Notes under the pieces: generated by a model
What the model was told of the DNA's origin: nothing
Database searches by the model: none
Seen by the model: only the letters and a program-made list of their open reading frames with translations
Origin: Salvator merianae
Taxonomy: Eukaryota > Chordata > Lepidosauria > Squamata > Teiidae
Direction of reading: 5' to 3'
Length of the DNA stretch: 64,000 nucleotides
Assembly: GCA_003586115.2 (NCBI GenBank)
Contig: QVOM02000034.1
Span: forward strand, 142,128,290 to 142,192,289
Made by a program: the position numbers and the translations under genes
Shown: in pieces, positions 1-10,290 of the stretch
Layout: each line of letters starts with the position of its first letter
Position numbering within the stretch: the stretch's first letter is position 1

Positions 1-216
1 TTCCATATTTTCAGAATGAGCTATCATTCATCTGACTTACATTGTTCAATTCTTTATGGGAAGCACTTTAATTTTTATTATGTAGTTAAGAAAACCAAAG
101 ATAATTTTGGATGCGAAATTAATTTTTTTTTTCTATCAACCTTTATCACTTTGAAAATGTCATTCCAAAATTTAGGAATAATTATATAGATCTAGTTCAT
201 TTCAAGAAAGGACTTG

Positions 217-284
217 AGTTGTTTAGAGAGTTGTTTAGTGAGTTGTTGAGTTGTTGAGTTGTTTAGAGAGTTGTTTAGTGAATT
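217..284. repeat. Short direct repeat (GAGTTGTTTAGA-type)
   Basis: The segment GAGTTGTTTAGAGAGTTG followed by TTTAGTGA occurs twice, separated by a few GAGTTGTT units. It looks like replication slippage inside the old CR1 fragment and accounts for the Gln/Leu/Asn/Ser-rich tail of the antisense frame. Confidence 0.7.
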
Positions 285-804
285 CAGTTTAGCCCATGTA
301 AATAAGAGCCTATATTTAAGCACTGTCAGAGTATAGACAGTACTGATATTTGTAGCAAGGTTCTTCTCAAAATCCTTCTTAGCATTCCTAATTGCCACCT
401 TGTATTTCTTTTTGCAAGAATTTATGTTCCTTCCTGTTTTCTTCATTAGGACAACCTTTCCATTTGCTAAGCAAGCTTTTCTTGCCACATAGGTGTCCTC
501 TTGAACTTAGAAGTGCCCTTTCTTCTTTTAGATAAGCATTTGAACTGAGCCTCCATTATTGTGATAATAAACAATCTCTATGCATTTTGGAGTGACTGGA
601 CTCTTCTAACTTTTCTTTTCTGTTTCCTTTTTACCTGTTTCTTCATTTTGGGGAAGATTCATTTATGAAAGTTTAAAATCTCTATTAGATTTTATTGACA
701 ACTTACTGTTTATGTTTATGTTGAATGTTACTGCATTGTGACTACTTTTTCCTGCTGAAACAGCCACATGGCATCTTGTACCAGGTCTTGATCATTACAT
801 AGGT

Positions 805-1236
805 TCACGTCCAGGATCCGCTTTCTCCTGTTGGTTCCACAACCATCTGCTCTAAGAAACAATTGTTTAGCATGTTGAGGAACTTTTTCTCTTGAGTTGA
901 ACAAGAGTTAACCCATTTTATTTGTGGGTAGTTGGATGGTTGCCTGACCAAAAGCTGGTCTCCCTTGGAAGTTTGGTTAAGAGGACAATAATGTATCTCT
1001 AATATTAAGCTTGCTTTCTGGTCATATATTTTTATCCATAACACCTCTGTGGAAGGGTGTGATTCACATAGACATTCTAGTTCATTAAATTTTATCTCTT
1101 CTTTAATGTACAAGGCCAAACAACTTCCAGTTCACAAACTTCTGTCCTTCCTGTAGAGTTTGTAACCTGAGATAACTGTATCCCATTGGTTTTCATCATT
1201 CTACCAGATTTCAGTTCTGCCAATACTATTTATTTT
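805..1236 (-). pseudogene. CR1 ORF2 endonuclease-domain remnant
   Basis: This is the best-preserved coding part of the antisense CR1 copy. A 105-codon open stretch (1119 to 805) contains ALYIKEE, a TEVLWIKI segment and a FLNMLNNCFLEQMVVEPT segment. These correspond to the GGVALYV, ESLWVRI and FLECIDDNFLTQVIEEPTR blocks of CR1-clade endonucleases, the family that nicks target DNA for target-primed reverse transcription. The same frame continues upstream through two stop codons to the ETWW block, where the first conserved Trp of the pair survives and the second is TAG. The usual downstream LDLILTN block is not recognisable. It is non-functional. No host gene is implied. Confidence 0.65.
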
Positions 1237-1388
1237 TTCACCCATCACCAAGTGCTCCAGCTCTCTTAGTTTGGTTTGGAGGCTTCTGGTGTTAACTTAT
1301 AGGCATTTACATGCTTTCCTTCTGGTGCAAGTTCATGTGAAGTCTTAGTCTGTTCTTTATGTCTCTCTTTTGTATAACATTGATTTAA

Positions 1389-1562
1389 ACTCTTGTTGCA
1401 TTCGGTCTTATTCCAGGATATATCCCAGAATAGGGGCCTGTGGTCTTGTATGCTAGTGTTGACTGTGGCAAGCACTGGTTGGGGCCTGCTGTAGTCTAGT
1501 GTGCAGATAGCAGACCCCTATTCCAGGATATATCCTGGAATAAGACTGAATGCAGAAAGAAC
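1389..1562. mobile_element. 180-bp hairpin MITE (family 1), copy 1
   Basis: The left arm reads TTGCATTCGGTCTTATTCCA and the right arm ends with the complement TGGAATAAGACTGAATGCAG. Both arms carry a GGATATATCC core. Almost the whole element folds back on itself with only a short loop. It shares the TTATTCCAGGATATA, GCATGCTAGTGCA-type and GGCCTGC blocks with the copies near 8.8, 12.1, 12.3, 14.2 and 29.7 kb. It has no coding capacity. Confidence 0.65.
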
Positions 1563-1801
1563 CTGAGTCCCCTGCTCCACTCAGTCTTAAGTAGAGTCAT
1601 AATTAAAAATGATATATTTAAAATAATACAAAAGCATCAGAGTGGAGCATAACATAACTGTTACTTAGGCAAACAGTTTTCATGTATATTTGCTAATAAG
1701 CATAAAAGTGATAATCTCAGAGAAGATCCATGTGGTTGCTGCCACTCATTCTGTGACTGAGAATGGTGCCACCACAAACAGGGTCTTTACAGGGTCTAGG
1801 A

Positions 1802-2123
1802 CAGGGGTGTCAAACTCATGAACGTCCAGGGGCCGTAGGCCGGGGCCACGCCAGCGCGTGGTGTAGGGGCCATGCCAGCGCGTGGGGCGGGGTCACGCTA
1901 GCGCACCGGGGCGGGGCCATGCGAGCGCGCAGGGCGGGACCATGCTAGCGTGCCGGTGCGGTGTGGGGCCACGCGAGTGTGCAGGGCGGGGCCACACTAG
2001 CGCGCCGGCATGGGGCGGGGCCACGTGAGCACGTGGGGCGGGGCCACGCGAGCATGAGGGGCGGGGCCAGCTACGGCTCTGCAGGCCGAATCCGGCCCGC
2101 GGGCCGTATGTTTGACACCCCTG
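1802..2123. mobile_element. Non-autonomous hAT (Charlie-like) element with 8-bp TSD
   Basis: The element begins CAGGGGTGTCAAACTCA and ends with the complementary GTTTGACACCCCTG. The flanks carry an 8-bp target duplication, GTCTAGGA (1794-1801) and GTCTACGA (2124-2131), matching at 7 of 8 bases. TIRs starting CAGNG and 8-bp duplications are diagnostic of hAT transposons. The interior is a GC- and CpG-rich minisatellite with no transposase, so the copy was moved in trans. Open frames across it (1763-2177) are artefacts of the repeat. Confidence 0.85.
1833..2075. repeat. GC-rich minisatellite inside the hAT element
   Basis: Imperfect units of roughly 25-35 bp, each built on GGGGCGGGGCCACGCGAGCG with variation at CpG sites, are repeated about eight or nine times. 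The repeat lies entirely between the hAT inverted repeats, so it moved with the element or expanded after insertion. The CpG and GGGCGG (Sp1-like) content would mimic a CpG island. Confidence 0.75.
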
Positions 2124-2131
2124 GTCTACGA

Positions 2132-2825
2132 TCAAAACTATGAAATACAGAAAGTTTAAAAATGAACAGCAAGGCATGTATAATTCATGCCTCTATATAA
2201 AACAGAACAATTCTGAAAAGAAACAAGAGCTGAACATAGTTGTAACATTCCTTGAATAATGTGTTGTCTTGTTGTAGTGTTCTTGGCACAGAATTTGGCA
2301 GTAATTGTAGTAATAGCTCAATGTAAAAGAATGTAAAATTTGGATGTTTTACCAGGGGTGGGTGAAAAATTGCACCTAAATATTTTGAATGAATGTCTTT
2401 GTAAAACAGTGTAAAAAGACATGTTCCAAGGTTTCCAGTGCTGGTTTTTCACAAGAGCAAAAATGTTCATCGAAGGGTGTTTTTAAGACCAAAGCGTAAA
2501 AGTGAAAGTGATTTCATTCTTTTTGTGTACTTAGTATTGTGCATAAGTGACTTACGTAACGGGAGTGAAGAAACACAGGTAGTAAAGAACTTTTTTCATC
2601 TTTTCAAACTGTTTTGATCAACTGCAGATTGAATGCAGTTTAGAATGATCAAAGTTGAAGCTCAGATCAGAAACCCACTCATCCTGTTGTTGGATATGAT
2701 AGCAATTAACTTTGAGTTAAAGTATTCATTTCCATTATTCTGTTCCCCTTGCAATTTTCTCTTTATTTTCTCTCCTTATTCAGAATGAGTTTTCTTAGGT
2801 TATAGCTCCATAGGTTTAGTAAGAA
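2132..2825. other. AT-rich unique-looking DNA, nothing recognised
   Basis: I see no open frame of note, no inverted-repeat ends and no retroelement motif in this stretch. Confidence 0.5.
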
Positions 2826-3060
2826 TTTTTTTTTATTATTTTTTTAAATTTTATTATAATTAAATCATAGCAAATCAACATTGCAAAACTTTTAGGTGGT
2901 TATTCCTTCCCTCCTCCTCACCCCTCTCCCTTGTCCCCTCCCCACTTCCAAACCAATGCTCACTTCTTTGTTATGGTATCTTCTTACAACTTCAATCATA
3001 CTGTGATATTTTGAACATATTATCTATTACCATAGTGTAATACTTAACCTCCCATCAGTT
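2826..3060 (-). mobile_element. L1 3'-UTR-like fragment, antisense
   Basis: A T-rich block (the antisense of an A-rich tail) is followed by a pyrimidine tract, TCCTCCTCACCCCTCTCCCT, and then AT-rich text. The same arrangement occurs at the antisense L1 end near 24.75-25.05 kb. I infer a 5'-truncated L1 inserted on the minus strand with its tail at the low-coordinate end. There is no coding sequence. Confidence 0.45.
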
Positions 3061-4556
3061 AAGACCAGAATTGTAAAGCTGATGTACAAGAAAAAAGGGT
3101 TGACAAAACGTGGTCTGTCGTATTTGTGGAAAAGCTAAAATATAAATTGATGCCATCAGAAGGAAATATGGTATAATAGCATTTATTTTTTTGTGTGATA
3201 TAATTTCATAAGCAATTCCAGCAATGGAAGCTTCAGACAGCCTCCAACATGTTAAGAGAAGCTACGGAAGGCATACGGTGAAGCAGCATATTCCTAACAT
3301 TGTAGGAGGCAATGATTTTGCTGTACTAGTAATATAATAGTGGTTATCATATAATCTAGATTCTTTCAGTTGTTATTAGATCATCTGTTTATTTTCTCAG
3401 GCAAGCATTACTGTAATTTTAGAAGGGATACTTTGCCTGTGTAGACAGAGTTGCATCTCTTGGCTTTTGTGCCTTCCATTGCTTTATGTAATCATGTTTT
3501 TACAGCTTGATTTTTAAAAAATAAGTTGTGGTTCTATAACTCATTGTAAATTGCCTTGAGTTGCTTTAGAAAAGAAGGTGATAATGATTATATGATGGAT
3601 GATAATGTATGAGAAATCATTATCATCAAATAAGTAATAGAAAATGATCAGGCAAAAACATTGCAGAATTTCTGATTCCTGTCATAACTGTGGTTGAGAA
3701 AAGCCATTTGTGGATTATCGATGTGGCAGTCCTGGTAATAATAAAGTTGAGGTAAAACAGCTGGAAAAACTCAACAGATACAAAGACCTGCAAATTAAAA
3801 TTGAACATTTATGTCAAAGGAAGGTAATGGTTGTACCAATAATTATTGATGTCTTTGGTAGAGTTCCAGAAGAACTGAAGTAACATGGTAACACTTTGGA
3901 CATTGGTAGAGCCACTATCCATCAGCTACAAAAAGCAGCACTCTTAGGAACAGCGCACATTCTCCACTGATACTTCTGATTATTTTAGGTCCTTGAGAAG
4001 AATCTGATTATCAGAGTACAAAACCAGTCATAAGTATTTACTAGGCTGTGTGCAAACAGTTCCACTACCACTGCTACCACAATGACCACTACTGCCACAG
4101 TATGTTTGTTTCTTTGGTTTCTTCTGATACTGAAAAGGGAAATAAGATTTCTCCCAAGTATTGTCTTATCCTGTTGCATTAGGGATTGCGTTTGCCTGTG
4201 GGACAAATAAATAAGAAGGCAAATCACGTTAAAAGAACTATTTATTGGAAGGGGTCAGTATGGCTTTCAGGCCAGCTAGTGGAAGATATTTAACTTATCT
4301 TAGGCACCGTGACAAAATGCATTGAGTAATTAGAGGACAGTGCATCTTAGATTAGGATGCTCTTAAAATTTTTAACTGTGTATCTATTATGACACAAATG
4401 TAACTCCAGCATTTTAATGTCAAACTTTTTTTGTGTGTGTGTGCTAAATGAGATTTATAAATGCCCTTTTATTATTTAGGCATTAGAGACACAATAATGT
4501 AATTCTCAGTGCTTGCTATTCTGAGCTTTCTTCTAAGTATGCTCAACTAGAATAAT
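3061..4556. other. AT-rich stretch with a probable L2-type tail fragment
   Basis: Positions about 3535-3600 read TTGTAAATTGCCTTGAGTTG followed by a GAAGGTGATAAT block, the pattern of L2-type LINE or SINE 3' ends (GTAAACCGCCTTGAGTCGC). At 4060-4105 there is a CCACTACCACTGCTACCAC-like simple repeat that explains the Val-rich antisense frame there. The rest is unremarkable. Confidence 0.4.
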
Positions 4557-4559
4557 TTA

Positions 4560-5036
4560 GGGCCTTTTTGCACTTACCTTTCCTGGACCAGGCAAGGCTG
4601 GAGCAGTTCCAGCAGCCAGACCTCTCCTACTGTCCCAGAACAAGCTGCTACATTTGGGTGGCTCTATTGGGACAGTTGCCACACTGGCCTGAAGGCTGCA
4701 CAATCTTTAGAGTCAGCCTCTGTGTTCTCCAGAGCCTAGAAACAAAGGTTCCTACCCTTGGAGCCTCTGGGGGACCCATTTCAGTAGCACTTGTCTTCCT
4801 AAATCAGTATTTACTCATGAATAGTCTGTGGTAGAACTTTTAAAAAAGGTCTACTATTATACCGGACTAGATGGCCATTTTGGGTTGTTAGACTGGACTA
4901 TGCTCCATCCAGTGTAGATGGGGAAGTCTAGCAGGGGGCAGGGTCTCTCTGTTTTGCTCTAGAGTGTGAAAGAGAAAGACCAAGAAGGGGTCTAGGCTCC
5001 CACTCTAAAGGAATACTGGTAAGTGCAGAATGGCCC
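4560..5036. mobile_element. Harbinger-like non-autonomous element, 477 bp, TTA target duplication
   Basis: The ends are GGGCCTTTTTGCACTTACC and the inverted GGTAAGTGCAGAATGGCCC. TTA flanks both sides (4557-4559 and 5037-5039). A 3-bp TTA/TAA duplication with a G-rich TIR start is the PIF/Harbinger signature. Internal blocks such as the AACAAAGGTTCCT and GGGGGACCCATTT segments recur in the element at 13.94-14.61 kb, and the CCATTTTGG...TATGCTCCATCC block recurs at 14.4 and 23.1 kb, so this is a multicopy family. No transposase is encoded. Confidence 0.75.
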
Positions 5037-5039
5037 TTA

Positions 5040-5652
5040 ATCTGTTTGTACTTCCCATTTTCCTTTCTTAAAACAACTGTATTGATTTGAGTTTTTCCTG
5101 TGTATACCTGTAGGTTTTTAATTTTCCTGCCTTGACCTGCAGAGGTGCATAATGATCATCGCAGACATTTAAAAACTTGTTCAACACATTAATACTTTTT
5201 AAAAAATGTAGTGAGTATTTTTGCTTTATAAGTGTTTCCTGCTGTGCCATTGTTGCTACTGTTACTCTCTTACACTGAAGTGCTGAAAATACAAAAGCAA
5301 GAAAACAAAACAATTAAATATAATTTTCCCATGGATACCTCTATTATTGATTTTTGAAGTTGACTAGAATGAACACATTCTGTAACTTCCTGTTTAAAAT
5401 AATTATCAGTAGAATATCTGATTCTAGCCATGTGATTTATGTACTGCAGAAAAGACAAGTTGTATTCACACATGTCAGAGGCACCTTAGATACGGTAGTG
5501 TGTGCCTTTGTGTTTTCATCCCATCTTTTATCCACCTTTTCTAGTCTAGAATGTTCATGAGAGGGGGCGGAGCAGACTGACCTGTGAATGATCCAATCTG
5601 TAAACTATCTCTAAGCTGCCTTTTTTTTTTTTTACTGCATGTGAACTTAGCC
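5040..5652. other. No recognised element; short antisense frames only
   Basis: Several antisense frames of 60-80 codons overlap here (5068-5473) but none shows a known motif. A run of T at about 5621-5632 lies just before the next MITE. I see no exon with convincing splice sites. Confidence 0.4.
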
Positions 5653-5655
5653 ATA

Positions 5656-6076
5656 GGGTGCAATCATACAGGGCTTTTTGGGCACCCATTTTCAAGGATA
5701 GTCCTATGTGTAGACCCAGAAAAAACTGTGTCACATAGTTTAAAAAATAAGTGCCTAAAAACCTCCCACCTCATTTCTTCTCCTTGTCTTTGCCTTCCAT
5801 GCTCATAATTCATTAACTGCTTTCGGCCCAGGTTTACATGGCCCTGATTGGTTGGACAGCCATAGCAGCCATTTTCAGGCTGGGATTGGCTACACAAGCC
5901 TGCAAAGTTCCTTCCCAGTTTGACCCAAACAATGAGTCACCCCAAGAGTGATGAAGTTCAGTGCACTATTAGAGGCTTCGGGACGTAGTAAGCCATTTTT
6001 TTTATATTTTCTGTGTGTCCCTTAAGCCACAAATTCACTCCAGAGTCACCCCTTATGCTGTGTCTGATTTGTACCC
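5656..6076 (+). mobile_element. MITE family 2, copy 1, with CCAAT-box array
   Basis: The left end GGGTGCAATCATACAGGG is the imperfect complement of the right end CTGTGTCTGATTTGTACCC. ATA lies on both sides (5653-5655 and 6077-6079), giving a 3-bp target duplication. A second copy at 55.15 kb is colinear (the CCTGATTGGT and TGATTGGCTA blocks, the CACAAATTCACTC-like block near the right end), and a third lies inverted at 13.25 kb. Two inverted CCAAT boxes (ATTGG at 5847 and 5885) are present. Confidence 0.7.
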
Positions 6077-6128
6077 ATAGACTTTTCTCTTTGCTGTGCT
6101 GTGCAGTTGCCTCTTCACACTTTCCACG

Positions 6129-6473
6129 ATGGGTGTTTTTGCACTTTCCGCCTTAGAATGGAAATGGACCCTGCAGCATGGACACTGTCCGCTTATTGCG
6201 TGGCCAGAAATCATACCTGAAACTGGCTACTGGCATTCATGGTGCAAATACCTGAAGCCAGCTACTGGCATTTATGGGCCTGCGCGATCGGGCCCATGTG
6301 ATGCCCCAATCAGGCCCGATTGCCAGATTGCACAGTTGTGATGTCTTGATCACACCAGCCCAGTTGCTGCACCACTAGGTAAGTACAGATGCACCTTACC
6401 AGGAGGTATCCATGATCAGGAGTGGCTGTAGCTTGCTCCTAGCCACTTGGGCCTCTGCAAGGTGCAGATAGAC
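6129..6473. mobile_element. Possible Harbinger-like element (GC-rich centre)
   Basis: The left side reads GGTGTTTTTGCACTTTCCGC and the right side AAGGTGCAGATAGACTT, which pair imperfectly in the same arrangement as other GGGCC-TTTGCACTT ends in the window. The middle carries GCGCGATCGGGCCCATG and CAATCAGGCCCGATTGCC, resembling the interior of the 7.26-8.38 kb element. The boundaries and target duplication are not clear. Confidence 0.4.
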
Positions 6474-6477
6474 TTGG

Positions 6478-6570
6478 CTAGCACCTTATGATTTTAGCTG
6501 TTTTTATTTGTAAACTGCTCTGAGATTATATTTTAATGGGAAGCAATGCATGAATAAATAAATAAATTCT
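6478..6570 (+). repeat. L2-type retroposon 3' end
   Basis: TTTGTAAACTGCTCTGAGATT followed by an (AAAT)n tail is the typical 3' end of L2-clade LINEs and the SINEs that borrow it. Only the tail remains. Confidence 0.5.
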
Positions 6571-6717
6571 ACTTCAGAAAATTAGGTGTGGCAGGTGCTT
6601 TGTTTGAATTGTTTTTATATTGACTTCTAATATGCAAAATCAGGCCAAAGTGGTAAGTGGAAAAGTTGTTCTAACTAAGATCATTGAAGTCCTTTTTCCA
6701 CTGTTCTTAATATCTTA

Positions 6718-7243
6718 GGGTCTTCCTGCACTTACCTGTGGTCAAGATTACAAAGAGGGCTACAGGTCTCTCTACTGCACATTAGTGCAGAACAAAGGAG
6801 GCCCTGCCCCCTGCTAGTATGTTCCGTTTTCATGAGACAGAATGTAATCCAAAACAGGAGGGTGTTTTTCTATATTACTGATGAACCTGATCCACTAGCA
6901 TAGTAGTCCTGGCAATCCAGATCATGGAGGTGTGCAAAAGGTGCACACCTCTGTTTTTTGGTTTACAGGGGGAGCCATTTTGTTAGCATACATTGTTGCA
7001 CTGGTGAAATGAATGCCCCAGGGGCTCTGAGCCCAGGATCTTTAGTTCTTGGCTGTTGGAGTTATAGAAGCCAGTTCTGAAGCCCATGCAAGCTTCAGGG
7101 CCAGCACAGGAGCTGGGTTGGAATAGTCATCACTGTGCAGTTGGTGTTGTTCCAGCCCAGAGTGACCTGTCCCAACCTTGGGACTGATTGCTTTTTTCCA
7201 GACCAGCTGATCTGGAATAAAACACGTGAGTGTGGAAAGGTTA
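6718..7243. mobile_element. Harbinger-like non-autonomous element, about 525 bp
   Basis: The left end GGGTCTTCCTGCACTTACC pairs with a right end reading GTGAGTGTGGAAAGGTTA. TTA occurs immediately outside both ends if the right end is placed at 7243. The internal CCAGGGGCTCTGAGCCC block is the reverse orientation of the CAGAGCCCCAGGGGG block in the 13.94 kb element. A short hairpin, GAGGTGTGC with GCACACCTC, lies near 6926-6950. There is no coding capacity. Confidence 0.6.
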
Positions 7244-7263
7244 TTAAAGGTAGCTCAGACATT

Positions 7264-8379
7264 GGGCCTCGTTGCAATTGTATCTAGCAAGCATCAAGGA
7301 TGCTTGCTAGACAAGTGGATTTGCACCAAAGGACGGCTGTAACGACCGGCAGCGGACCTCATCCACTGCCGATCGTTACTACCGCCGGACAAGTAAAAAG
7401 GTGTCTGAAGCTCAAAGTGAGCTTCAGGTGAGGATTCGATCGCACCTACCTTCTTGTCCACGGCGGTGGCCATCTTCTGGGCGATCAGCCCACCCATCAC
7501 GCATGCATGATCCTGTGATCACGTAGTGCATGATGGGCAATATGCGAGGCCCCAGTTGCGCCCACGCCGCCCTGATTGGGCCTGGGACACCAGATGGGTT
7601 TGCGCTGCGCCCCGTCCGGTGTTATGGTGCCCGATCGCGGGCGCAAAGGGCGGTCACCGCAGCATCGGCCTACAAAGCGTGAGGCCGCTGCTATGGTGAC
7701 TGGGAGGCCCGCAAGGTGCACATGGCGATGACGCAATCGCACATGTGCACTGGGCCTCTCCCCCCCGTAGCGGCATTGTGCCTTCCCGATCGGGCCTGCG
7801 GCCCCCCGATCGGGCGCGACTGGCCTCATTGGGGTGATCAGGCCGCCCCGACTGGGAAGGCCCGATCCCGCTACGGGGGGGGGGAGAGGCCCAGTGCGCA
7901 CGCGCGATTACATCATCGCCATGCGCACCGCGCAGGCCTCCCCGTCACCATGGCATTGGCCTCATGCTTTGTAGGCCGCTGCTGCAGTGACCACCCTTTG
8001 CACCAGTGATTGGGCACCAAAACACCGGACAGGGCACAGCGTGGCCCCATCCGGTGTCCCAGGCCCAATCACGGTGGTGTGGGCCTGACTGGGGCCTCAC
8101 GCGGGTCCATTTGGGCCCGTGCGAAGGCGTAGTTCCACTGCAACCACGCGTGCGTGCACGGAGCTCCTGCAGTTGCCATGGCAGCGGCTGGATGCTTGCC
8201 GGACGCTGTCATGGCGAGCATCAGGCATGGTTAATGGCGTTCACACTCACGAATGCCATTAACCAGCCTCAGGTAAGTTTTCAGGCCCCATAGTGCAGAT
8301 GGTGTCTGCACGATGGGGTCTGTTCCATGCTAGAATGGGCTAATTAGCCCATTCTTACGTGGAAAGTGCGAACAGGCCC
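7264..8379. mobile_element. 1.1-kb CpG-rich Harbinger-like element with giant palindrome
   Basis: The ends are GGGCCTCGTTGCAATT and the complement of GGGCCTGTTCGCACTTTCC. ATT lies directly outside both ends (7261-7263 and 8380-8382), again a 3-bp duplication. The interior is dense in CpG, unlike the flanks, and is dominated by a palindrome (separate entry). Overlapping open frames on both strands (7497-8293) come from the palindrome and GC bias. I see no transposase. The high CpG content suggests a relatively young copy or a recently methylation-free source; this is inference. Confidence 0.7.
7544..8102. repeat. Long imperfect palindrome, arms about 260 bp
   Basis: The left arm (7544-7803) and right arm (7841-8102) are complementary with scattered mismatches. 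Matching pairs include GGCCTCTCCCCCCCGTAGCG with CGCTACGGGGGG...GAGAGGCC, CATCGGCCTACAAAGC with GCTTTGTAGGCCGCTG, and CCTGATTGGGCCTGGGACACC with GGTGTCCCAGGCCCAATC. The spacer is about 37 bp. Single-stranded DNA or RNA from this region could form a very long stem. Confidence 0.8.
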
Positions 8380-8449
8380 ATTGTGCAAGCACTGGGACTG
8401 ATTATGCAAGTTTGGGTGACATTACTATCTGTACTTCTATTACTCTCTG

Positions 8450-8806
8450 ATTTAGGGTAACCTGAAGCTGATGGGCAGGAGAGTTAGGGGACAGACAAGG
8501 GGAAATATTTTTTCAGCCAGAGAGTCATCAGTCTATGGAATATACTGCCAAAAGAGATGGTGACAGCAACCAAACTGGATTGCTTTAAGAAAGGATTAGA
8601 CAAATTCAGCAAGGTGAAGTGTATCAATGGCTACTAGAATGGATGACTAGTACCTGCCTATAGGTTGGAGAGACAGGCAGGATGCCTCTAAAGGCCATTT
8701 GCAGGGAGTCGAGAATGCCCAGAAGCAATTGATAGGCCATTGTGTGAGAATGCTGGACTAGATGGGATGTGGCCTGCTCCAGCAGGGCTCCTCTTATGTT
8801 CTTCTG
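8450..8806 (+). mobile_element. CR1-like LINE 3' end
   Basis: On the plus strand the text encodes remnants of a CR1 ORF2 C-terminus (an AATTTCAGCCAGAGAG region, then SMEYTAKRDGDSNQTGLL-like codons in broken frames, then the KGLDKF-type block ATTAGACAAATTC). It ends with the 3' UTR pattern CTGGACTAGATGGGATGTGG and CAGCAGGGCTCCTCTTATGTTC. The same 3' end occurs at 46.1-46.4 kb and, more diverged, at 18.1-18.4 kb. It is 5'-truncated. Confidence 0.7.
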
Positions 8807-8814
8807 TTCTCTTT

Positions 8815-8994
8815 GGACCTTTCTGCACTTTGACTTATTCCAGATTATATCTCAGAATAGAGACCTGCCATCTGCATGCTAGTACAGACTATGGTAGGCC
8901 CTGGGCAAGACCTTTTATAGTTAGCACTAGCATGTGGACGGCAGGTCCCTATTCCAGGATATAATCTGCAATAAGGCCAAGTGCAGAAAGGGCC
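8815..8994. mobile_element. 180-bp hairpin MITE (family 1), copy 2
   Basis: GGACCTTTCTGCACTTTGAC at the left pairs with GCCAAGTGCAGAAAGGGCC at the right, and the CCAGATTATATCTCAGAAT and GATATAATCTG cores pair as well. It inserts just downstream of the CR1 3' end. No clear target duplication survives. Confidence 0.75.
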
Positions 8995-9666
8995 TCTGTG
9001 TCCTTAGGCTTATGTTACATAGTGAAACATAGCCTTAGCTAAGCTCCATTAATGTGGTTTGCAGGACATCACTGAGAATTAAATGTAATTTGAAACATGA
9101 AAGTTAGACTTTCAATTAGTGTCTCATCTTTCCCCTACCACTGTGGTAGATGTCATTGAAAGGATACCACTACCAAGAGAGTGTGGGATTGGAATCCACT
9201 TGCCTGCCTATAGTTGTGTGAAGTTGTTCTCCTTTTAGTGCAGTGAGGCACCAGAACAGAAGCTGCTTCTCCTTCTCTAACCTTCCATCTTGCTGACATC
9301 ATCTCCAAACAGTCTTTCCTTTGTACTCTGCTTAAGTACGCTTGACATATTTCATTACTTTCATTACAGCTTCTCTCAGCTCCTCATTTAGTGGGGCAGA
9401 ATTTGATTACCAAACAAACCAATTAAATGAATTGGAGGTGAACATTAGAATTAGGCAGAACATTTCAGTTTTTAATTCTTTAGGAAGTGTCTTTACTTTA
9501 ATACATACAGACACAAAAAATTATGGCTCGCCTGACACAGTGAATACCAATTTTCTTCTTTTTGTAATGCCTCAGTCTTTCCTTTTCATCCTCTCCCCTC
9601 CCCACTCCTCTCCCTACCTGTTTGTTTTTTTTAGAAGCTAGTAAGAATGAACTAGTGAAATTATAA
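8995..9666. other. No recognised element
   Basis: A 99-codon plus-strand frame (9342-9641) ends in a pyrimidine-rich run (TCCTCTCCCCTCCCCACTCC near 9588) and shows no known motif. I regard it as chance. Confidence 0.4.
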
Positions 9667-9669
9667 AAT

Positions 9670-10287
9670 GGGCCTGTTCGCACTGTAGCGGTGGAACGTT
9701 CTTGTCCGCTCGCTAGAATAGATCGTTTGCACTGCCACGGGCACGCGCCTCACCTGATCCGAACCACTTCGTACCCGATTCGAACCTGATGTTGGGTAAG
9801 GCAAGACAAGTAAAAGCTTGTCTTCATCCCGACCTGCGCGATGGAGCGAAGATCGGGCGCGGTGCTTTCGCGCTTCCGGCTGCACGTGAAATGGTGGCCG
9901 GGCGTGGCTGGCGCGGCTGCGCATGCGGGGTGCGAAGTTTTCACATCCAGGTGTGAAGGTTACACATCCGGGTGCGATGTGTTCATACCCGGTACGATGC
10001 TGCATACCCCGGTACGAAACTTCGTGCCCGGGATAGCCCTTTGTGCATGACAGTCTAGCTGCCGTTACGAAGCCGGCTCCGTAACGAGCCCCTGGTTACG
10101 AAGCGGAATATGATGCTAAGAAGCGGGGTACCGAACTAGCGGCTGCCATCTGCACTGTTCCCGCTGCTGGTTGGCTTCGGGTCCGTTCCTCTGGCTGGGA
10201 GTGCGAATAGCATCAAGCGTTCCCCAACCCCTCCGGTTCGAAGCCAACTATAGGGAACGGTCTGCCGAGCTCAGTGCGAGAAGGCCG
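9670..10287. mobile_element. CpG-rich Harbinger-like element, about 618 bp, AAT target duplication
   Basis: The left end GGGCCTGTTCGCACTG pairs with the right end CAGTGCGAGAAGGCCG. AAT lies directly outside both ends (9667-9669 and 10288-10290). The interior is CpG-rich and contains tandem short motifs such as CACATCCGGGTGCGA and CATACCCGGTACGA repeated about four times near 9935-10035. The TIR is the CpG-intact version of the TTTCTGCAC ends seen in older copies. Open frames on both strands (9661-10050) are not credible genes. Confidence 0.7.
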
Positions 10288-10290
10288 AAT

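Larger units (their letters stand above)
192..1320 (-). mobile_element. CR1-type LINE fragment, antisense (endonuclease half of ORF2)
   Basis: Read on the minus strand, this block gives a chain of CR1 ORF2-like peptides. Upstream lies a segment with W-NDENQWD and ISGYKLYRKDR, followed by ALYIKEE, which matches the order of the CR1 apurinic endonuclease (ETWW, then GYKLFRRDR, then GGVALYV). The lower-coordinate part (192-488) is a Lys/Arg-rich helix resembling the linker between endonuclease and reverse transcriptase. In-frame TAG and TGA codons break it. No reverse transcriptase follows within the window because the element runs off toward position 1. It is a dead, old copy. The CR1 assignment is from motif order; the exact subfamily and the 5' limit near 1320 are uncertain. 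Confidence 0.7.

Noticed and set aside
1763..2177. Gly/Arg/His-rich frames on both strands
   Set aside because: They come from the GC-rich minisatellite within the hAT MITE.
7497..8293. Overlapping open frames up to 134 codons on both strands
   Set aside because: They fall in the CpG-rich palindrome of a transposon; the products are Arg/Pro/His-rich shadows without motifs.
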